Shown: one piece after another, positions 1 to 13,975 of the stretch
How the letters are laid out: every line of letters begins with the position of its first letter
How positions within the stretch are numbered: position 1 is the first letter of the stretch
Translations under genes and position numbers: made by a program
Assembly: GCF_002443255.2 (NCBI RefSeq)
Contig: NW_019211456.1
Location: 50,218,486-50,282,485, forward strand
Direction of reading: 5' to 3'
Length of the DNA stretch: 64,000 nt
Origin: Varroa destructor
Taxonomy: Eukaryota > Arthropoda > Arachnida > Mesostigmata > Varroidae
Notes under the pieces: model-generated
The model's database searches: none
What the model was told of the DNA's origin: nothing
The model's input: only the letters and a program-made list of their open reading frames with translations

Positions 1-3000
1 CGTCTATAATGTCGTAGTATCTTATTCCTTACCTTTGGAAAATTGATAGTTCATTTTAAAGTAAAGCGAATTTACAACAGTGTATGCGCAAACATGCCGG
101 TTTCAGCATGTCGGTGTTTTTTTTTTTTCTATTGATAAGCTAAATTTGAGTCGATTTATCATTGTGTGGGTTATTGTTCAATTTCAAAAAACCCATGAAA
201 CATGTAAGTATAGAAAGGGCGTCGTAAAAAGCTGCACAAAGTCATTTAACATTAGAGTTGTGATGCTGTAATTAAAAATTCGATGATATGAAGCTTTATC
301 TTTTGATGTGCTATTGTTTAGATAAACCTAACATTGTAGTCTGTGCCGGCGTCAGTTTTTAAAGGAGCCTCTTAGCATTATAGAAGTGTTTTGAAATTTG
401 TGAGTTCTATAGCTGCCGATGTGATCAAGATCTCAGTGCACTCAGTTACTTCTAAGAAGTGGCAGACTTCGCTGTGACGAGAAATTGTACCGACGACTCA
501 CCACGTCGGCGTAACTTACGTGAAAGACCTCCCTGTCTGTTACCTTCATCCTTTCATAGCATTTCACTTACTGGGTATTCGCATGGTGGATGTGATCGGA
601 GCTTACCAGTGTTGCCGATGTCTAATAAAGTTCGTCCAACGCACATTTTCTATCATCTTGAGCATTGAAGCTTCCGGCAGTTATTGATTTTCGCTTGTCC
701 TATCCCACTTAAGGGCGTTCCTGTTCTGGAGCTTCTCCACTAATCTAACTAAGTAATGACACGTATGCCAAATAAATGGTTATAGGACCCTGTCAGATCT
801 TGATAGGCAAGCATTAGCGGGTAGCTCTGGCCGCGGGATCAGTCAGTACCAGGAAAAAGTTTGTGAAACGTAAACTAACTAAATATCTATAAGATTGACG
901 GTATTAACATTTTTGATTATTAAAGAAGAACTTTTGCGATCCCGTTAAATTATCTGAACGATTTCGATTGGCGACATACTATAGACTGCTACGCCTAGGT
1001 TGCGGTTCTGCTAAGGCATAACTATGATGAGATCGTTGGGGTCTGGCTTCAACGACTCATTCAGAGAATTTTCAGAAAAAAAATTCAGAAAAAAATAGAA
1101 AATTCAGTAGCGCTCTGTGGTCCTGTAGCATTGTTTTTCATCTGTAGTTTCGATTGTGTCTGAAGTAATTATTCCATTTCTCGCACCTATCTCCCTCAAA
1201 AGACGCTTTTGCGGAGCACTGGCGTTTCCTTCTTCGCGTCGCTTGGTGACCTTTGGCAGTGGCTTTGGATCGAAAAAAACATGATTGGAGAATAAACATT
1301 GTTCGCGTCAGTGAGCTCAATGTGAGTATCATACGACCGCTTTATATGGGGTACTGTGCTTCTAGACAAAAGAGTTACCTCCTCATTCGATCAGCCGCGG
1401 GCTCGTTCCAATCGTGGGAATGTCACACCTTTTACAGAGTATTCTGTTTGCATTCTACCTTATATTGAGTTTGCTATTCGCGCGCGTCAAGATAAGACCA
1501 TTCATGCGTGTATTAGGATGGATGATAATTGGCACCTGCCAACTTGTTTCGCATTACCATAAGGATTAAGCTAGGCCTACGTTATTATCAAAATTTTCCT
1601 ACATTTATCTTACATTTAGTTGATTTATCGAAATACAGTGGAAACAGTGACAACTATCCCGAAGCTATAGGTCACTGGTGTCTTTGGTTTAAAAAAATAT
1701 ACCATTTTTTTTGTGCAGTCCATAGCTACGACCCAAAAAAATGTTTGCTACTAGTACTAAAGCAATTAGTTACACACCGAAAACTCTAAAAAGTCTTGGT
1801 ACAAGTAGTTTCTCTTAATGTGTTTCTATTAATCTTTCGTTTCCTAGTAAACCAGTTCACATTCTTTCTACCGAAATTTTGAAGTGTTAACATGTACCCT
1901 AGGCTCTCCCAGCACCTTTTCTAAACCTCACCGGTAGTGGCAGCATTGCTTCTCGATACTCGAAATAGCAATGGTAAAATTATATGCTTAACGAGATCTC
2001 GAATGAAACAGCCTCTCCCATCACTAATAGAGTATCCCGTATCCACCACGATCAGTACGAACAATGCTGATTCCGTAAATTAGCCCTCTATTCAAGAGAT
2101 GACCCATTACGGCTACACTGAGCTACAACGCGCGTATGACCTGCCCGCTAAAGAAGACGGTACGGCGTCTCTGGTCAAGCATTTCCCAAGGTCCAAGTTT
2201 TTTGGGCTGGAAGGTTGTTGCCATTGGTTGTTGATTTTGGGAACGTTCCTTCTATGATTTAAGTGACTTTGCTATATAGAGTAGACTTCGGTGCGACCTA
2301 GAAGCACGCAATTCATTTGTACATTGAGCAGGCAAAAAACCAGCACCAATCTTCAACGGGTCAGCCATACGCAAGAAATAGAGACCTAGTATTTTTGCCT
2401 ACTGTAAGGTATGCTGTTTTTGCTTTAAAGAAATACGGCAACGACCTAAACAGCTTTAAAAAATAAAAGGTCAACATTACAATGTGAGAATGTATGAGCA
2501 ATTTTCCAATTTCTTAAGTGAATCTGATTAAAGCGACCACAGCAATCTGCTTGGAAACCCATTGTGACACAGCTCTCAATTTCAGGCCAAGATAGAGCCT
2601 GTTAGATTGACAACTGCCGACCTAATGTCTACTCTCCAATTTTAATTTAACGGTTAATTGTGAACCCTCAATTTAATGATACTTGACATTTTGACCATTG
2701 ACTATAACTTTCATGCCGATTTTAGGCCAGCAAACTGCTGTATGCTAACATGTATGTATAAATTTAACTAGTGTTGGGACGGGCACTGAGGCTCGATTTG
2801 GAAACAGGAAAAAAACGCGACGAATGCCGTGGCTGTAAGCAAACACAGCCGTATAAACCTGATCAATAACTGATATTTTCGTGATATCGTTTACCTATAC
2901 AGTCTTTATAGTTTTTCGTCCATAAAACCATATATTTCTCGATAGATTAAGAAAATACTGACCTGCTAAAGTAAAGTGCTTCAAACTTCCACTAATTTTG

Positions 3001-3551
3001 TACTTATCTTTTCCTGAATCAATCTGATATCCCTTGGTGGATTTAGCTGTTTAACATGATATGGTTGTCTACGTGTCCAGGACGGAATGAGAAGACCTTT
3101 GGCAATGCGCAAACAGTAGGTAGGATATTGAATCGAGTCATTTTCTGGCTCCCTCTGAAGGAACTAGTAATATTTATAGAGCTGTATTTCGTTTCTCTCA
3201 AAAAGCACCTATGCGATATATTTTGACCTCGGAAGCTGCAACAATGCAAATAATATCACAGGGGTCATTAGTTTCACTACATCCTATGCATTTTATCCTT
3301 ATGATCACTCATCACTGAACTAGAGTTGTAAGCGTAATTTTTTAAAAATTTACCAATTTTTTTCTACCCTAATTTACAGGATGTACGAGTTAATATGAGC
3401 ATAATTTGGTCAATAGCTAGTTACCATTAATCCAATTGAGTGAGTTACAATCAAGGCTAGAATTTTCGATTTTGTTTGGTAAGTAACTCCGCCAACAAAA
3501 TTTTTTTATCGTATCGTTTTTATGCACTTCTGTAGTTCTTGATATCACATA

Positions 3552-3554
<3 letters not shown>

Positions 3555-3598
<44 letters not shown>
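3555..3598. repeat. (TC)22 microsatellite
   Basis: Uninterrupted TC dinucleotide repeat of 44 bases, visible directly in the sequence. It lies in non-coding DNA with no gene nearby. Confidence 0.98.
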
Positions 3599-3601
<3 letters not shown>

Positions 3602-3688
3602 AAGTTCTCGAGCTAGAGTAAGAAATCAAGTGACGCGGCTTACTATTTAGCTACCATCGTTGTAATGCGATGAGTGAGCAAACGCATT

Positions 3689-3705
3689 GTCGTCGTCGTC
3701 GTCGT
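3689..3705. repeat. Short GTC trinucleotide repeat
   Basis: About five and a half copies of GTC. It is too short to mark a coding repeat, and the surrounding frames are closed. Confidence 0.9.
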
Positions 3706-6700
3706 TCATCTGGAACAAAACCCACATAATTCGAAACGATGGTAACGTCGAAATGTAAGCTGAGTTTTATGCTTTGCTTACTTCTAGGGTTTTTTTTTCT
3801 ACGTCCAAGTCATATAGATGAAGCTAATACTTCTGAAAATTTTAACTGGTCGTTTTCAGGTCGAATTGATTTTCCCAGATTGATTTTTTTTACATAGTGT
3901 TTTTCTGTCTGTAAAACGTGTTGTTGTAAACGCTGATAATCTATGTGTGCGGTAAGGGACTAAATATGTTTAAACAGAAATAAAAATAAGCAATTACTAA
4001 GGAAATATTACTATATTTCGGTTAATTCCGCACTACATAAAAGCTTCGTAGGTTCTGTGGTCGTATATCGGTATGAATCAGATGGGGTTAAGGTTTAGCT
4101 TCAAGGCTGAACAATGAGCTCATAGCAGCTCGAGATTAAAGCTGTCAAAGGGGAGCTTGCTACATTGGTGAAGCCTGATGAGGTTCCTTGCTCTATTAAA
4201 TCCCATATTCGAAGGTCTACTGGCGACCTTTAACGAGCAACATTTAGATACGTCCTTAGATAGAAAAAACAGTATTCGTTAAAATTAAAAATTCACAAAT
4301 GCCAATTTATAAAGACTCTGTCTACTCTTCCCTGAAAGTTTGTTCAATAAGTATCTCTGAATGAGTTTCCGTTTTTGTTTAGTTGCTATTTCATATGTGT
4401 ATCTTACACATGTGTATGCACTAATAGTTTATCAGATCTATAGAAACTCAAGTAGTACTGAAACAGTTGCTCGACCTTTGACAAATGATGGGGATTTTGA
4501 ACTGGCATGACACACAATCGCGCGTAAAGCTGCTGCTGGAAGGCTTCGAATCGATTAGGTTATTATATGGAATAGCCGTTTTCCTTATTAACCCAACTCC
4601 CTAACAAAAATGGACAAAAGAGTCATCAGGTAAAGATGACAAGCGCTAGATATAACGGTCGATGTCTCCTCCATACTGATGCACTGGTAACATGTTTGCC
4701 TATCCGTAAGCTGCTAACGAGAAACCTAGTGTTTGCCTGACCTAAGACAGGCATAATCGTTTCTTGCTGCGAGCCAGACGTACAATTCAGCGCCTAACGG
4801 CGATAACGGACGTGTCACTCTAATGTAATGATGCTCTACGTAACGCGTCAAATTTTGGCTAGACATTGTGCAAAATGAATGAGCCTTTCAAATTATTACA
4901 TGATAAACTAGTTAAAAAATTCAGTGACTGCTGAAATTATTTTTCAGATTACATCTAAATGGGCTTGGTGGCATTGTGTGATGTCCGCTAAATAAAAAAC
5001 CTTGTTTTCACTATACGTGTGCAATAACTTGGTAATATATATTTGCCAAAATAAACAAATATACATACATGCATGCTAAAAGTTCAAGGATCTATCTCTC
5101 CAGGCACGCTAGAAGTCGGCAATAGAGAGCTTTATTTTATAAGATTATATAACCCAAGGCATCTGTTTACTGACGTGGTACGAAAGATGTCACCTATGAG
5201 TGACTGTGTGCCAGCCAAAGATAATGAGATAATTTACTTGTGGAAACACATCTGTATTTTTCGTTCAACGCATATTACAAAATAGTCAACATTACGATTA
5301 TCTTCAAGTTGCAGTCAAGTTAATTTATGCCGTTTTATGTCCTGCTATATCTATGGAATAAAGTTTAGCAAACAGAGTTGAAATAGTTCGGTGTCTTATT
5401 AGTTACTGTTCGAAGCGTAGGATATATCCAAGTAGTTTGTAACGATGTAATAATAACTAGTTCGTCTATATACTAGGTCCAAATCGAGACGGAGTACAAT
5501 TTTACATGCAAATCGACCTCGAACCCCCTTAAGCAATGCTGTAAGGACAACAACATTCTTCAGTAACACCTCCACAAATTAGGCGACGGTCTTCTAATTC
5601 TGAAAACACGATGTTTTAGCTTATTATCAACTGTATCATCATTCAATGAATCTTGAAGACAATGGCTACATTTTTTACTTTATATCATCGTGTAGCTAAG
5701 AGGTAGGGCACATGTTTTCTGACTCTCATAAGCCGTAAGTAGCTTAAAAACTACGTTCAGTTAACGTTTTTGTTATTTGTTCGACGTTTAGCTAGGACCA
5801 GTTGATTTAAACAGATTCTTATCGTATGCTCAGTTCTTGGTTGAAGCTAGAACTAGTCTAGTACCGTCAAATATTTAATTCAATATTTCTGAACATTGTT
5901 TGCCCATTTCTTTCTAGGTTAGGTATGAAACCCACGACCCACCTAGCTAGAAACTACGCATAGTACTAGCGAGTCCTTTCAAGGCTTTTTAATTGACAAT
6001 AATCGACCTCTTTGGTCACGATCTTGACCGAATTTGAAAATGCGGTGAGCTACTTAGTCCATTCACGAGCGTATACTTCTGTTTGTTAGCACATATCCCC
6101 TAACTAAACAGAACCTATCATATATTAATCTTGAATCATGTACGTAATATGTAAATGGAAAGATCACGCACCTATAACGTGAATAAATACATAAGTAGCT
6201 CTACAGACGACGTGGGTGCGATAGAACTGTTTCAAATGGTAAGTATTCTAAAGATTTATTTCGCTTCTGTTGGCCTCACGTCCTTCTTGTTGGCATACGT
6301 TATTGTCAAATAGCGTTTTTGACGAGAGACTGGACGGAAAAATAAGTGCTGAGTGTAACTAGCTAACCGACCGAAACCGTCATTGATAATTTGAGTCACT
6401 GATGGCCAACATAACTCAAGTGCCCCTTTTATTTGGGCCAGAGTCTTTTCAGTCCACAGAAACGTAGCCGATTTTCAGGAATAACATGGTCGCTTTCATT
6501 AATAGAGGAATATTGGCTACCTGGCGGGCCGCGGGAGGAGTTTCCCCTTACCTACTTTCCTCCTTTCCTTTCGGGTATCATTGGGAGAGAGTTTTCTGTT
6601 TTAAATGTTCAATGTAAAGTTTTTTTTTCGATTCACTTATCAAGGCAAAAAGATGAAAATGTTTAACGTCTCTAAAATACATTTTCTACGCGTCTGAAGT

Positions 6701-7414
6701 AAGAAATCGTGGATGTGAGCAGTGTTACGGTTAAAACTGCTGTTTAGAAAGGAGTTGCGCTACCTGTACATTGTGTGAGGGATTAAGTCCTGTGTGTTGA
6801 TATGCTCCGTGGTATTGTAACATGAAGCTCACACATCGTTAGAACAACCAGATGGACCTCAACAAGGACAACAAAGTAGTTTCAATTGCCTGCTTCAGAT
6901 ACCGAACACAGTGCTTCTATTGTATGGAGCGAAAAAAAAGAACCAACCTTTTCTAATACACTCCGTTACAAGTATGTGGCGTAAATTTGAGGCTCGTTAA
7001 GTGTGGCTTCTTGGAAAATGTTAGAAGGTAAGGTTTGAGAGCGATTTCGACGAAGAGCACCGTTTCACTCAGTAGAAAGCTATACGTGCTACGAAAAATC
7101 GGCGAAAACTTGATAATTTTGGTGGAATCGGTGGGCTCAAGTTTATGTGCCAGAATTTTCTCAGCGCTGTCTTGTAGATTAAACGTTTTTGCGAATCGTC
7201 TTTCGTTTGCCGTTCCTACACAGTTGGGCCTGGGGCGTCAAGAAAGGACATTTCTAGTAGTGAGGGTAACAGTATGACAACTGTTTAATTAGGGTCGTGC
7301 TTAGCCTTTATGAGAAAGTGATCCGAGGTATGGTACAGCTGCGGCCGAGGATAACACTTCAAAGACAGGTACACTCAGCAACAAGGACTAATCATAATTA
7401 GTTAGAATAACGCC

Positions 7415-8674
7415 ATGGAACGTGCTCCACTTTCTGAGAAAGAACATTCTGTAACGCCACTTGTCAATCAAAGCGGCCCAAGCCTTGGAGACATCAAATC
7501 CTTATTTAAATCTTATTGTTGTGAAACTGAACAGCAACGTCGCCGTGGTCCAGCATCATCCGCTCCTTCAGATCTCTGGTCTAAGCATATTATTCTAGCG
7601 AACAGAACTCCGTCATGCATCGGAGTTTCTTAGGTTGAGTCTGCAACAGCAGTGTGTTATGGTGTGGTATGTACCGATTAAGCGTCATCTAAATGTGCAG
7701 AACCCCAGCTTGCCCTATGGGTCGGCCCCGAATTGTATCAAGAATATTATGAGCAAAGAAGAGGTTCTTTGTGAGTCTTAGAGTACAAAGGATTTAAACC
7801 TCAGCACTTTGCAGCCAAAGGGGAAAAAGGCGATAGAGGCTTTAGCAAGTAGCAGGGGATGTTGAATCCTCGAAACGATGTCGGGCACATGAATCGCAAG
7901 CATCACTGCCCCAACGCGAGCCGATCGCGACGAGGGGCCCAATAGCTCGCTCTAAAAAGGGGCATTTGCAGTAAAATTTCGAGTAAGGGTAGCACTCTCC
8001 TTCCTACAGGGTACAGTTAACTCAACAACTGAAAATTCAAGATTGTCAAAAGCTGATCATATGTTGGGGTGCCAGGCATGTGATAGCGATTTGTTCGATT
8101 GTACCATTTTCGCTGGTGAAACTTATTTGAAGCTGAACTGAAGTGGAAAAACGAAATTGTCCTATCAAGGATGGCCATCGAACAACGACTTCGCGCACTA
8201 AGGATCAATATACGGAACGGCCTGTAAAGCAAGGACATCAATGGGGCTATTGCTTTCAGCATGACAATGGGATGATAGTACCAGTTAGTGGCGATCGCTA
8301 TTATGAAATGTTGCATATTTTCTTGAAGACCGAAATTTGGACATTGGATGTAGGCAACGTTTTTTTCAACAGGATGGGATAACTTGTCACGTCGCGCGGG
8401 CAATAATTAATCTGTTTGGAAGCGTGTTTCTAGGTCTGAAAGGGATTTCTAGGATTCTGAGGTGTGAAAAAAACACAGGCATTGTGATCTAACGCCTCTT
8501 AAATTTCTCCGGCCATATAAAAAACGGGTATCAGGCAACGCCCTATTCGTAAAAACAGTTGTTGAAATATATGCCAACCTATAGCGAGCCGTGATACAAC
8601 ATTATCCGAAAAGGATCCAATTACGCAACCAGCTCGTGGAAAGACATTTGCCTGACACAGATTTCTCCATCTAA
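7415..8674 (+). pseudogene. Decayed Tc1/mariner-group transposase (FQQDG type), nearly full length
   Basis: Inactive DDE transposase of the IS630-Tc1-mariner superfamily, the enzyme that cuts and rejoins element ends. An ATG at 7415 in good Kozak context opens a 72-codon frame (MERAPLSEKE...) like the N-terminal helix-turn-helix of this group, including an RRGPASSAPS stretch. In other frames follow GRPRIVSRI (about 7.72 kb), YRVQLTQQLK (about 8.01 kb), ETYLKLN (first acidic motif region, about 8.11 kb), VSGDRYYEMLHIFL (about 8.29 kb), FQQDGITCHVARAI (second catalytic D, about 8.37 kb) and YPKRIQLRNQ...HLPDTDF before a TAA at 8672. A one-base slip in a T7 run at 8360-8366 breaks the frame just before the catalytic block, and further frameshifts and stops occur upstream. 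Length matches a complete transposase. Terminal inverted repeats were not identified. Family assignment is confident; the exact subfamily is not. Confidence 0.85.
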
Positions 8675-9069
8675 TGCGCATTAAGCTATACAGGTTTAAC
8701 CGCTTTGTCATTCGTGTTCTAAGCTGACAGGTCGAAGATAGTTTGAGACACAGGACATGAATACTTCGAGAAGATGTCCTTAAACACTAAAAAAAAATTG
8801 GAACTTTAGAAAGGAAAACGTTTTGTTTTTTTTCCTTGTAATTATTTGTATGTACAGAAAATCTTTGATATCAATAGGTATTTACAGTACACATGTCGTG
8901 GGCTTCTGGAAAGCTCAAATATGAAAGAAAGGCCATGAATATAAGGGACCAGTAAGATGACTTGGGTAATGCTCGTTTTATGTACCACTAATCTAAAAAC
9001 AGAGCTGATGACTGCTCAACCTCTTAGTTCTAGCCGGGCTAATGCTACCAGGCTTTGGAGAAAGTATTG
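8675..9069. other. Spacer between two transposon relics
   Basis: No coding signal was recognised. It presumably contains the non-coding ends of the two flanking transposons, which point toward each other, but no clear inverted repeat could be picked out by eye. Confidence 0.5.
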
Positions 9070-9960
9070 ACCGTTTTAAGTCGAAAAAAAAAAAAAACGC
9101 GCCATTTTAGTCAATGATCCCCTGTGACTGTCCTGGTAACACCATAACATCCACAACTTCTGGGTCGCACGAAAAGGTGCGACAAATGCGTCCCTTCAAC
9201 AGACTATATTAACAAAAATTATTAAGGTTATTTTGTAGAGACCAAAATAAATAATAGTCGTTAAACATCCAAGTTCTCTTGATTCTTGCGAGGTATTTAA
9301 GGGTGTATGTATTCTGGCATTGTCATGCTCGAAAATGTTTTTCTGTTTACTGCTGTCGGTCGATTTTTTTAATCGCTTATTGTAACCTCGTTATTTATTG
9401 ACGGTAGAGGTCCGAATCAAGCGTTGTGTGAGAAGGCAATTGGCTTCAGTGTACACTTTGGCGTAGATAGTAGAGTACATTTTTCTTTGCACATTATTCT
9501 CGCATGTGATCTATTTTTCACGCGTAATCAATTGCTTTAGAACTCATTTTCATATTTCATTGCGTTTCTATAGGTTTTCGTAGATGGCCACATAGAGAGA
9601 GTAATTTTTTGACGTTAACTTCATCGAACTTTCTTTTTTCTAATCGTTTAATAGAAAATGTTGTGTTTTTTTGATAATATCGTGGCTACTCGATCTTATA
9701 CAGACTTCATAATAATTTTATCAAATTCTTTTTACAACTGGCGCACCACTACGAAAAGCATCTTTCGTATCGAAAGCTCCAAAACAGAAGCAACATGGTT
9801 ATTTTTTGACCGTTTTTTTTTTTCAATAACGCATCTTGGCCATATACAGCACAATTTTTTTCACACACACGCAGCTCTTTCTCCCAACATAACGGAAAAG
9901 AATTCAAGATTTCTCCTACTGCATAGGAGTTTTGCAGATATATTAAAATTGTCTTCATTG
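9070..9960 (-). pseudogene. Decayed mariner transposase
   Basis: Mariner-family DDE transposase relic, read on the minus strand from high to low coordinates. Visible blocks in family order: NCAVYGQDAL of the first helix-turn-helix (9826-9856); DAFRSGAPV, the usual DxxRSGRP linker (about 9729-9763); KNIFEHDNARIHT with the second catalytic D in the HDNARPH motif (9302-9338); DYYLFWSLQNNLNNF, the third catalytic D in the SDYHLF motif (9213-9259); and a degraded C-terminus resembling RW(Q)K.I..NGAYF (9085-9150), followed by a poly-T run. The blocks lie in several frames with stops, so the gene is dead. Spacing is shorter than a complete transposase of about 345 residues, so internal sequence between 9.56 and 9.73 kb is reduced or unreadable. 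The NGA.F ending suggests an irritans-like subfamily (inference). Confidence 0.85.
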
Positions 9961-10361
9961 ATCTACATGTGTAACTAAGTATTTTTTGAACGTCAACAAA
10001 CTAGCAAAACAAGGGTTAGTAAAAATCGTCTCTGACAAACGTTTTGCCTATTTCATGGCCTGAATGAGGTTTTTGGGAGCATCAATAATGTATTCCGATA
10101 ATTGGATTGGATACTTCTTAATGAATGGCTTTTGAATAAAACAGATTGCTCTACCGGCTTCCATGGATCGTTCGGTACATTTACGATTTCTTAACTAGTA
10201 GTAGTTAACGATTTCTAGTAAAAGGAGAAACAATCTCCAGTGGGTGAGAGACCCAGACCGAACTTGTGAATTTCCGAAAAAAAATGAGAGCTAAGAACGT
10301 ATATAATTATGCATTTTACCTTGTTTATCATTTCGAATAGCTAGACGATACGTGTTAAAAC

Positions 10362-10386
10362 AAAAAAAAAAATATATATATATATA
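10362..10386. repeat. Poly-A followed by (AT)n
   Basis: A run of eleven A leads directly into about eight AT units. It is simple-sequence DNA, possibly the tail of an old retroposed sequence, but nothing upstream was recognised. Confidence 0.9.
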
Positions 10387-13300
10387 AGCTGATTTTTCTC
10401 GTCTAAAATAATTATGTAAGAAAGAAACGTCGTTATGTTACTGGAGTAACGCCAATCTGAGTTTTTTCAATATAAGCAAAAACTTTTAAAAACGAGAGAC
10501 ACTTATTTCTGTATGTTCCTTTAGAGAAACAAGCAAGAGGTTGTTGACGCCTTTTACGTGCCTTTGGTTAGTTGTGTAACAATAGACCTAACTGTAAATG
10601 ACGGTATGCTTTCCTCGTTTTGGACTACCACATCGCGACACTCCTCATAAAAGTAATAGTTAATTGTTTATATAATAGCGTTTTGTTAGCCGAGGTGCTT
10701 CGGCTTACCGGTTGTATCTAGAATCCTCATTGGCTGGCATATGCTCCTTCTCGGACGATTCCCGTAAAAGTGCAATGATAGCGTGTTTACCTCTTTAACT
10801 TATTAAGGCGTTATGGTCTAAGTTCGAATGAACGCTGTAGAAACACTTTGTGCTGGTAAAATCCGTCTGAAGCAATGCCTGTCAGCGGAAGTACCGGACG
10901 TAAAGTTCGAAACATTGACTTATTCCTATCTTGACGATCTAGCAACGTTGAGTGTCTAGGCGTGTACGACGGCATATAATATACAATATGTGAGTGTTCG
11001 CCTGCGGAACCCATGGAGGGCTGCAACGTATTTATTATCATACTTCCCCTAGAAACAAAAAAATGAGGCATTTGACTTGTTTATATGTTGCCCTACCTTT
11101 TTACCTATTAATGCGTTTATTTAAAAACAGCTTCTCACAGTTGTAGTATAACAGGTTTAGTTACCGGACAAAATAACAATCTATCTTTTGCGCAGGCGTA
11201 TATGCACTGAAGTACATCGCGTGTATTCAGAACAAAAAGCAACTGATTAGGGTCAGGTTCGGAGAATTGGCGGCGGCTTGGCCTTAGCGGCCGATGTATG
11301 GCTTCCGCTAAGTAACTGTTAGCATATCATTACATTTAAGCCCTTCTGCCGATGTGGCTTCTCATTCGCCTGGTCCTGAGTTTCTACTATATTGATGAGC
11401 TCTTAACGTGACAAAGTAGAGTTCCAAATTTAGATTACCCTATTTATTGTTTAATTGCCATTTTGAAGTTTATTGGCCACCAAGCAAGCTCGTAGTACTG
11501 GAAGTGACCCTGAATATTAGTTGCCATAGGTTACCAAAATATTCCGATTGATATAACAAAATTTACAATGGTCATTTTTACTCCAACTGTAGAAACGCAT
11601 AGCTCAAAAGTAAAAGCCTACAGCAGCTAGAACTTCTGCTAAGGAATCAATGCATTTCTGCCACGAAAATGAGCACAATATAAAGAGCGTCCCTTGTTTC
11701 GAAAGTACTAATTTACGAGAGCGTTTAAATCTCCGAGGTCTGTTCGGCGTCAGAAGAACTACCAGGAAGAATTTATCTCAACTAGTTCTATTGATTATTT
11801 ATATGATTTTATTAAACTAACTGTATTATTATTACTATATTCCGTCCGTAGAATTAAAAAGCTTACATCTGCAGAAAACCTAAAAAGCCTCTCTCTACGT
11901 TTTTCTCAGTCAGGACGTTCCATAAACAGCTGCGTTGGTCAAAGTTACTTTGAATTGACTAGACTGAAATGATTCAAGTAGTCGAAGGGAAGTTTTTTTA
12001 TTTTTGTAAAATATGCCAGTAGCAAAAGATATTTCAATTGCTTGCTCATATACCGTTGTTTTCGTAGACCGTACTAGGGATACCGCGATCGACGTTCGTC
12101 ATAATAGGGTAACAAAGTAGCCAGCTGCGAAGTCCTACGTTTAAGCCAACATTTCATTTTAACTAAACGCAGTAGCAGCAACTGCAGCATGAAGATGTTG
12201 AATTCAATAGACAAAAAAAAAAAGATTTTCGCATTTCAAATGAAAACATTTGCAGACTGCATGAACTCCCATGGGTAGAAGCGTCCCCAGAAACCCAGAG
12301 AAGGCCGCCGGTATGTAATATCACTATTGAGATAATCGGACGTCGTTTTCTAACTTGTATATACATCACTTTTGTATTAATTGTTTCCAACTGTAATTTT
12401 CAACTTAAACGTTATCGTATTTTTATGCTTCGACCACACAAAGTGATTGGGAAACAGGTTTTATATTCTCAGTTCGGCTTATTCCTTTTTACATGACAAG
12501 AGGAAAGCGTTTAAAGGTTTATAGTTTTGACTGTGAAGACTGTTAAAGGCGATTATTTATGGCCGCTATATTAAAATGGCGACATTGTTATTATTTGTGT
12601 TTAAGTGAAAGTAATTTGTATTCAAATTGGCAGATACGATATGTTACGCGCCACAGAAAAGTAATAAATACAGATCAAGGCCTTTCAACCGCTTGAAACT
12701 GCCGGACTTAGGCAAGTCTACCGCAATCTGTCTGACAAACGCGAGACTTTCATTGGAGAAGACAAGTACCGACTTTTTTTTTAAAATTACGCTAATTCTT
12801 AGATCAGATTGGCGTTAAGCGTATGACGACTGGTAGTCGTAGTTGCTATATGTTATGAAAAAAGTAAAGGCAGATATCAAACGACCGTCGTAAAACGATA
12901 AAAACAGCCGCTTCGTCAGTAACCGTTCAACAACACCCATTCAAGTTACATTTCACCTCATATATGATAAAATACTTTTTTAAGCGGAATAACATGGCAA
13001 AACTTTTTGAACGAGAATGATGGATTAGAGCCTTGTTGGTTCGAAACAACTTCAATACCCAACAACATCTTTACACGTTCATAGGGGTATCTGAAAGCAC
13101 TCGAATTAACCTACTGGGTTGTTTTTGAGAGCATATCATGCTCTTGCCAGTTGGATCATAATAATGTATGTCCGCAATTTTTTTGAACGTTTCAGTGGCG
13201 CTTATGAAATCGATGCCCGCATACATAATTGAGTTGACCCCGATTATGGTCGAACATGACCCAGTTTCAATTCCGCCTGTGCAAAGCTTAGCGCTTCTGA

Positions 13301-13975
13301 AAACTGTCTAACAATCATCCGAAGGCCAACTCTGCCGGACGGTGTTACCAACAGAACAGCATTCAGGAGACGAACATACTACTATCGTATATAAATGAGC
13401 TCCTTCCTGAGTGGGTTTCAGGAAACGGGTCCATTCAAGTTAGCGCGCCTTAAGGCCACTTCAGCCATCGATGGGCAGACATGAAAACCACAGGCGAACG
13501 AAAGTCCAGTATTAGGGAGCAAAAGTCAGAGATCTATAAGTGGTCTTATCTTCCCCTAGATAAAGCTGGTTTTACGTACTGATGGTACGAATGTGAACCG
13601 AGTAAGTGGTACCGCCGGAGGCTTGACCTGCAGTTTTAATACGCTTACCTTTAACTCTTTCACCTTGTCAACAAAATAAAATAGTAAAAAAGTGTTAAAT
13701 TTGTTGACAAAATAAAGCACTAAAAACGATTAAAGGATGCTAAAAGAAAGACGTAAATGCATTCAAAATTAGTTTTTAACTTTATCTAATGCCCGAGGCA
13801 ATATTTTATGAACATTAGCTAGGCTTGTTTAATGATATCTCCTGGACAGGCAATCGATATTGATTGTTGTCGTTGTCAAGGGCTGGGTACGGTGCCAAAA
13901 TTACATGTAACACATAGCTAAGGTGAACAGATAAGACATTCGTGCTAACTATTTTTAGCTCTTATGAAAAGAAGA

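Larger units (their letters stand above)
1..7414. other. Region without recognisable gene
   Basis: No reading frame above about 80 codons and no family motif was recognised on either strand. The stretch holds a (TC)22 microsatellite, a short GTC repeat and scattered A/T runs. Short open frames near 0.46, 6.43 and 7.04 kb have no recognisable domain and a composition compatible with chance. An ATG frame of about 50 codons near 2.10 kb has a slightly coding-like look, but no homology was recognised. Confidence 0.6.

Noticed and set aside
8017..8403. 128-codon minus-strand frame
   Set aside because: It is the antisense of the plus-strand transposase blocks (VSGDRYYEML, FQQDG), which match a known family; the minus frame has no recognisable motif.
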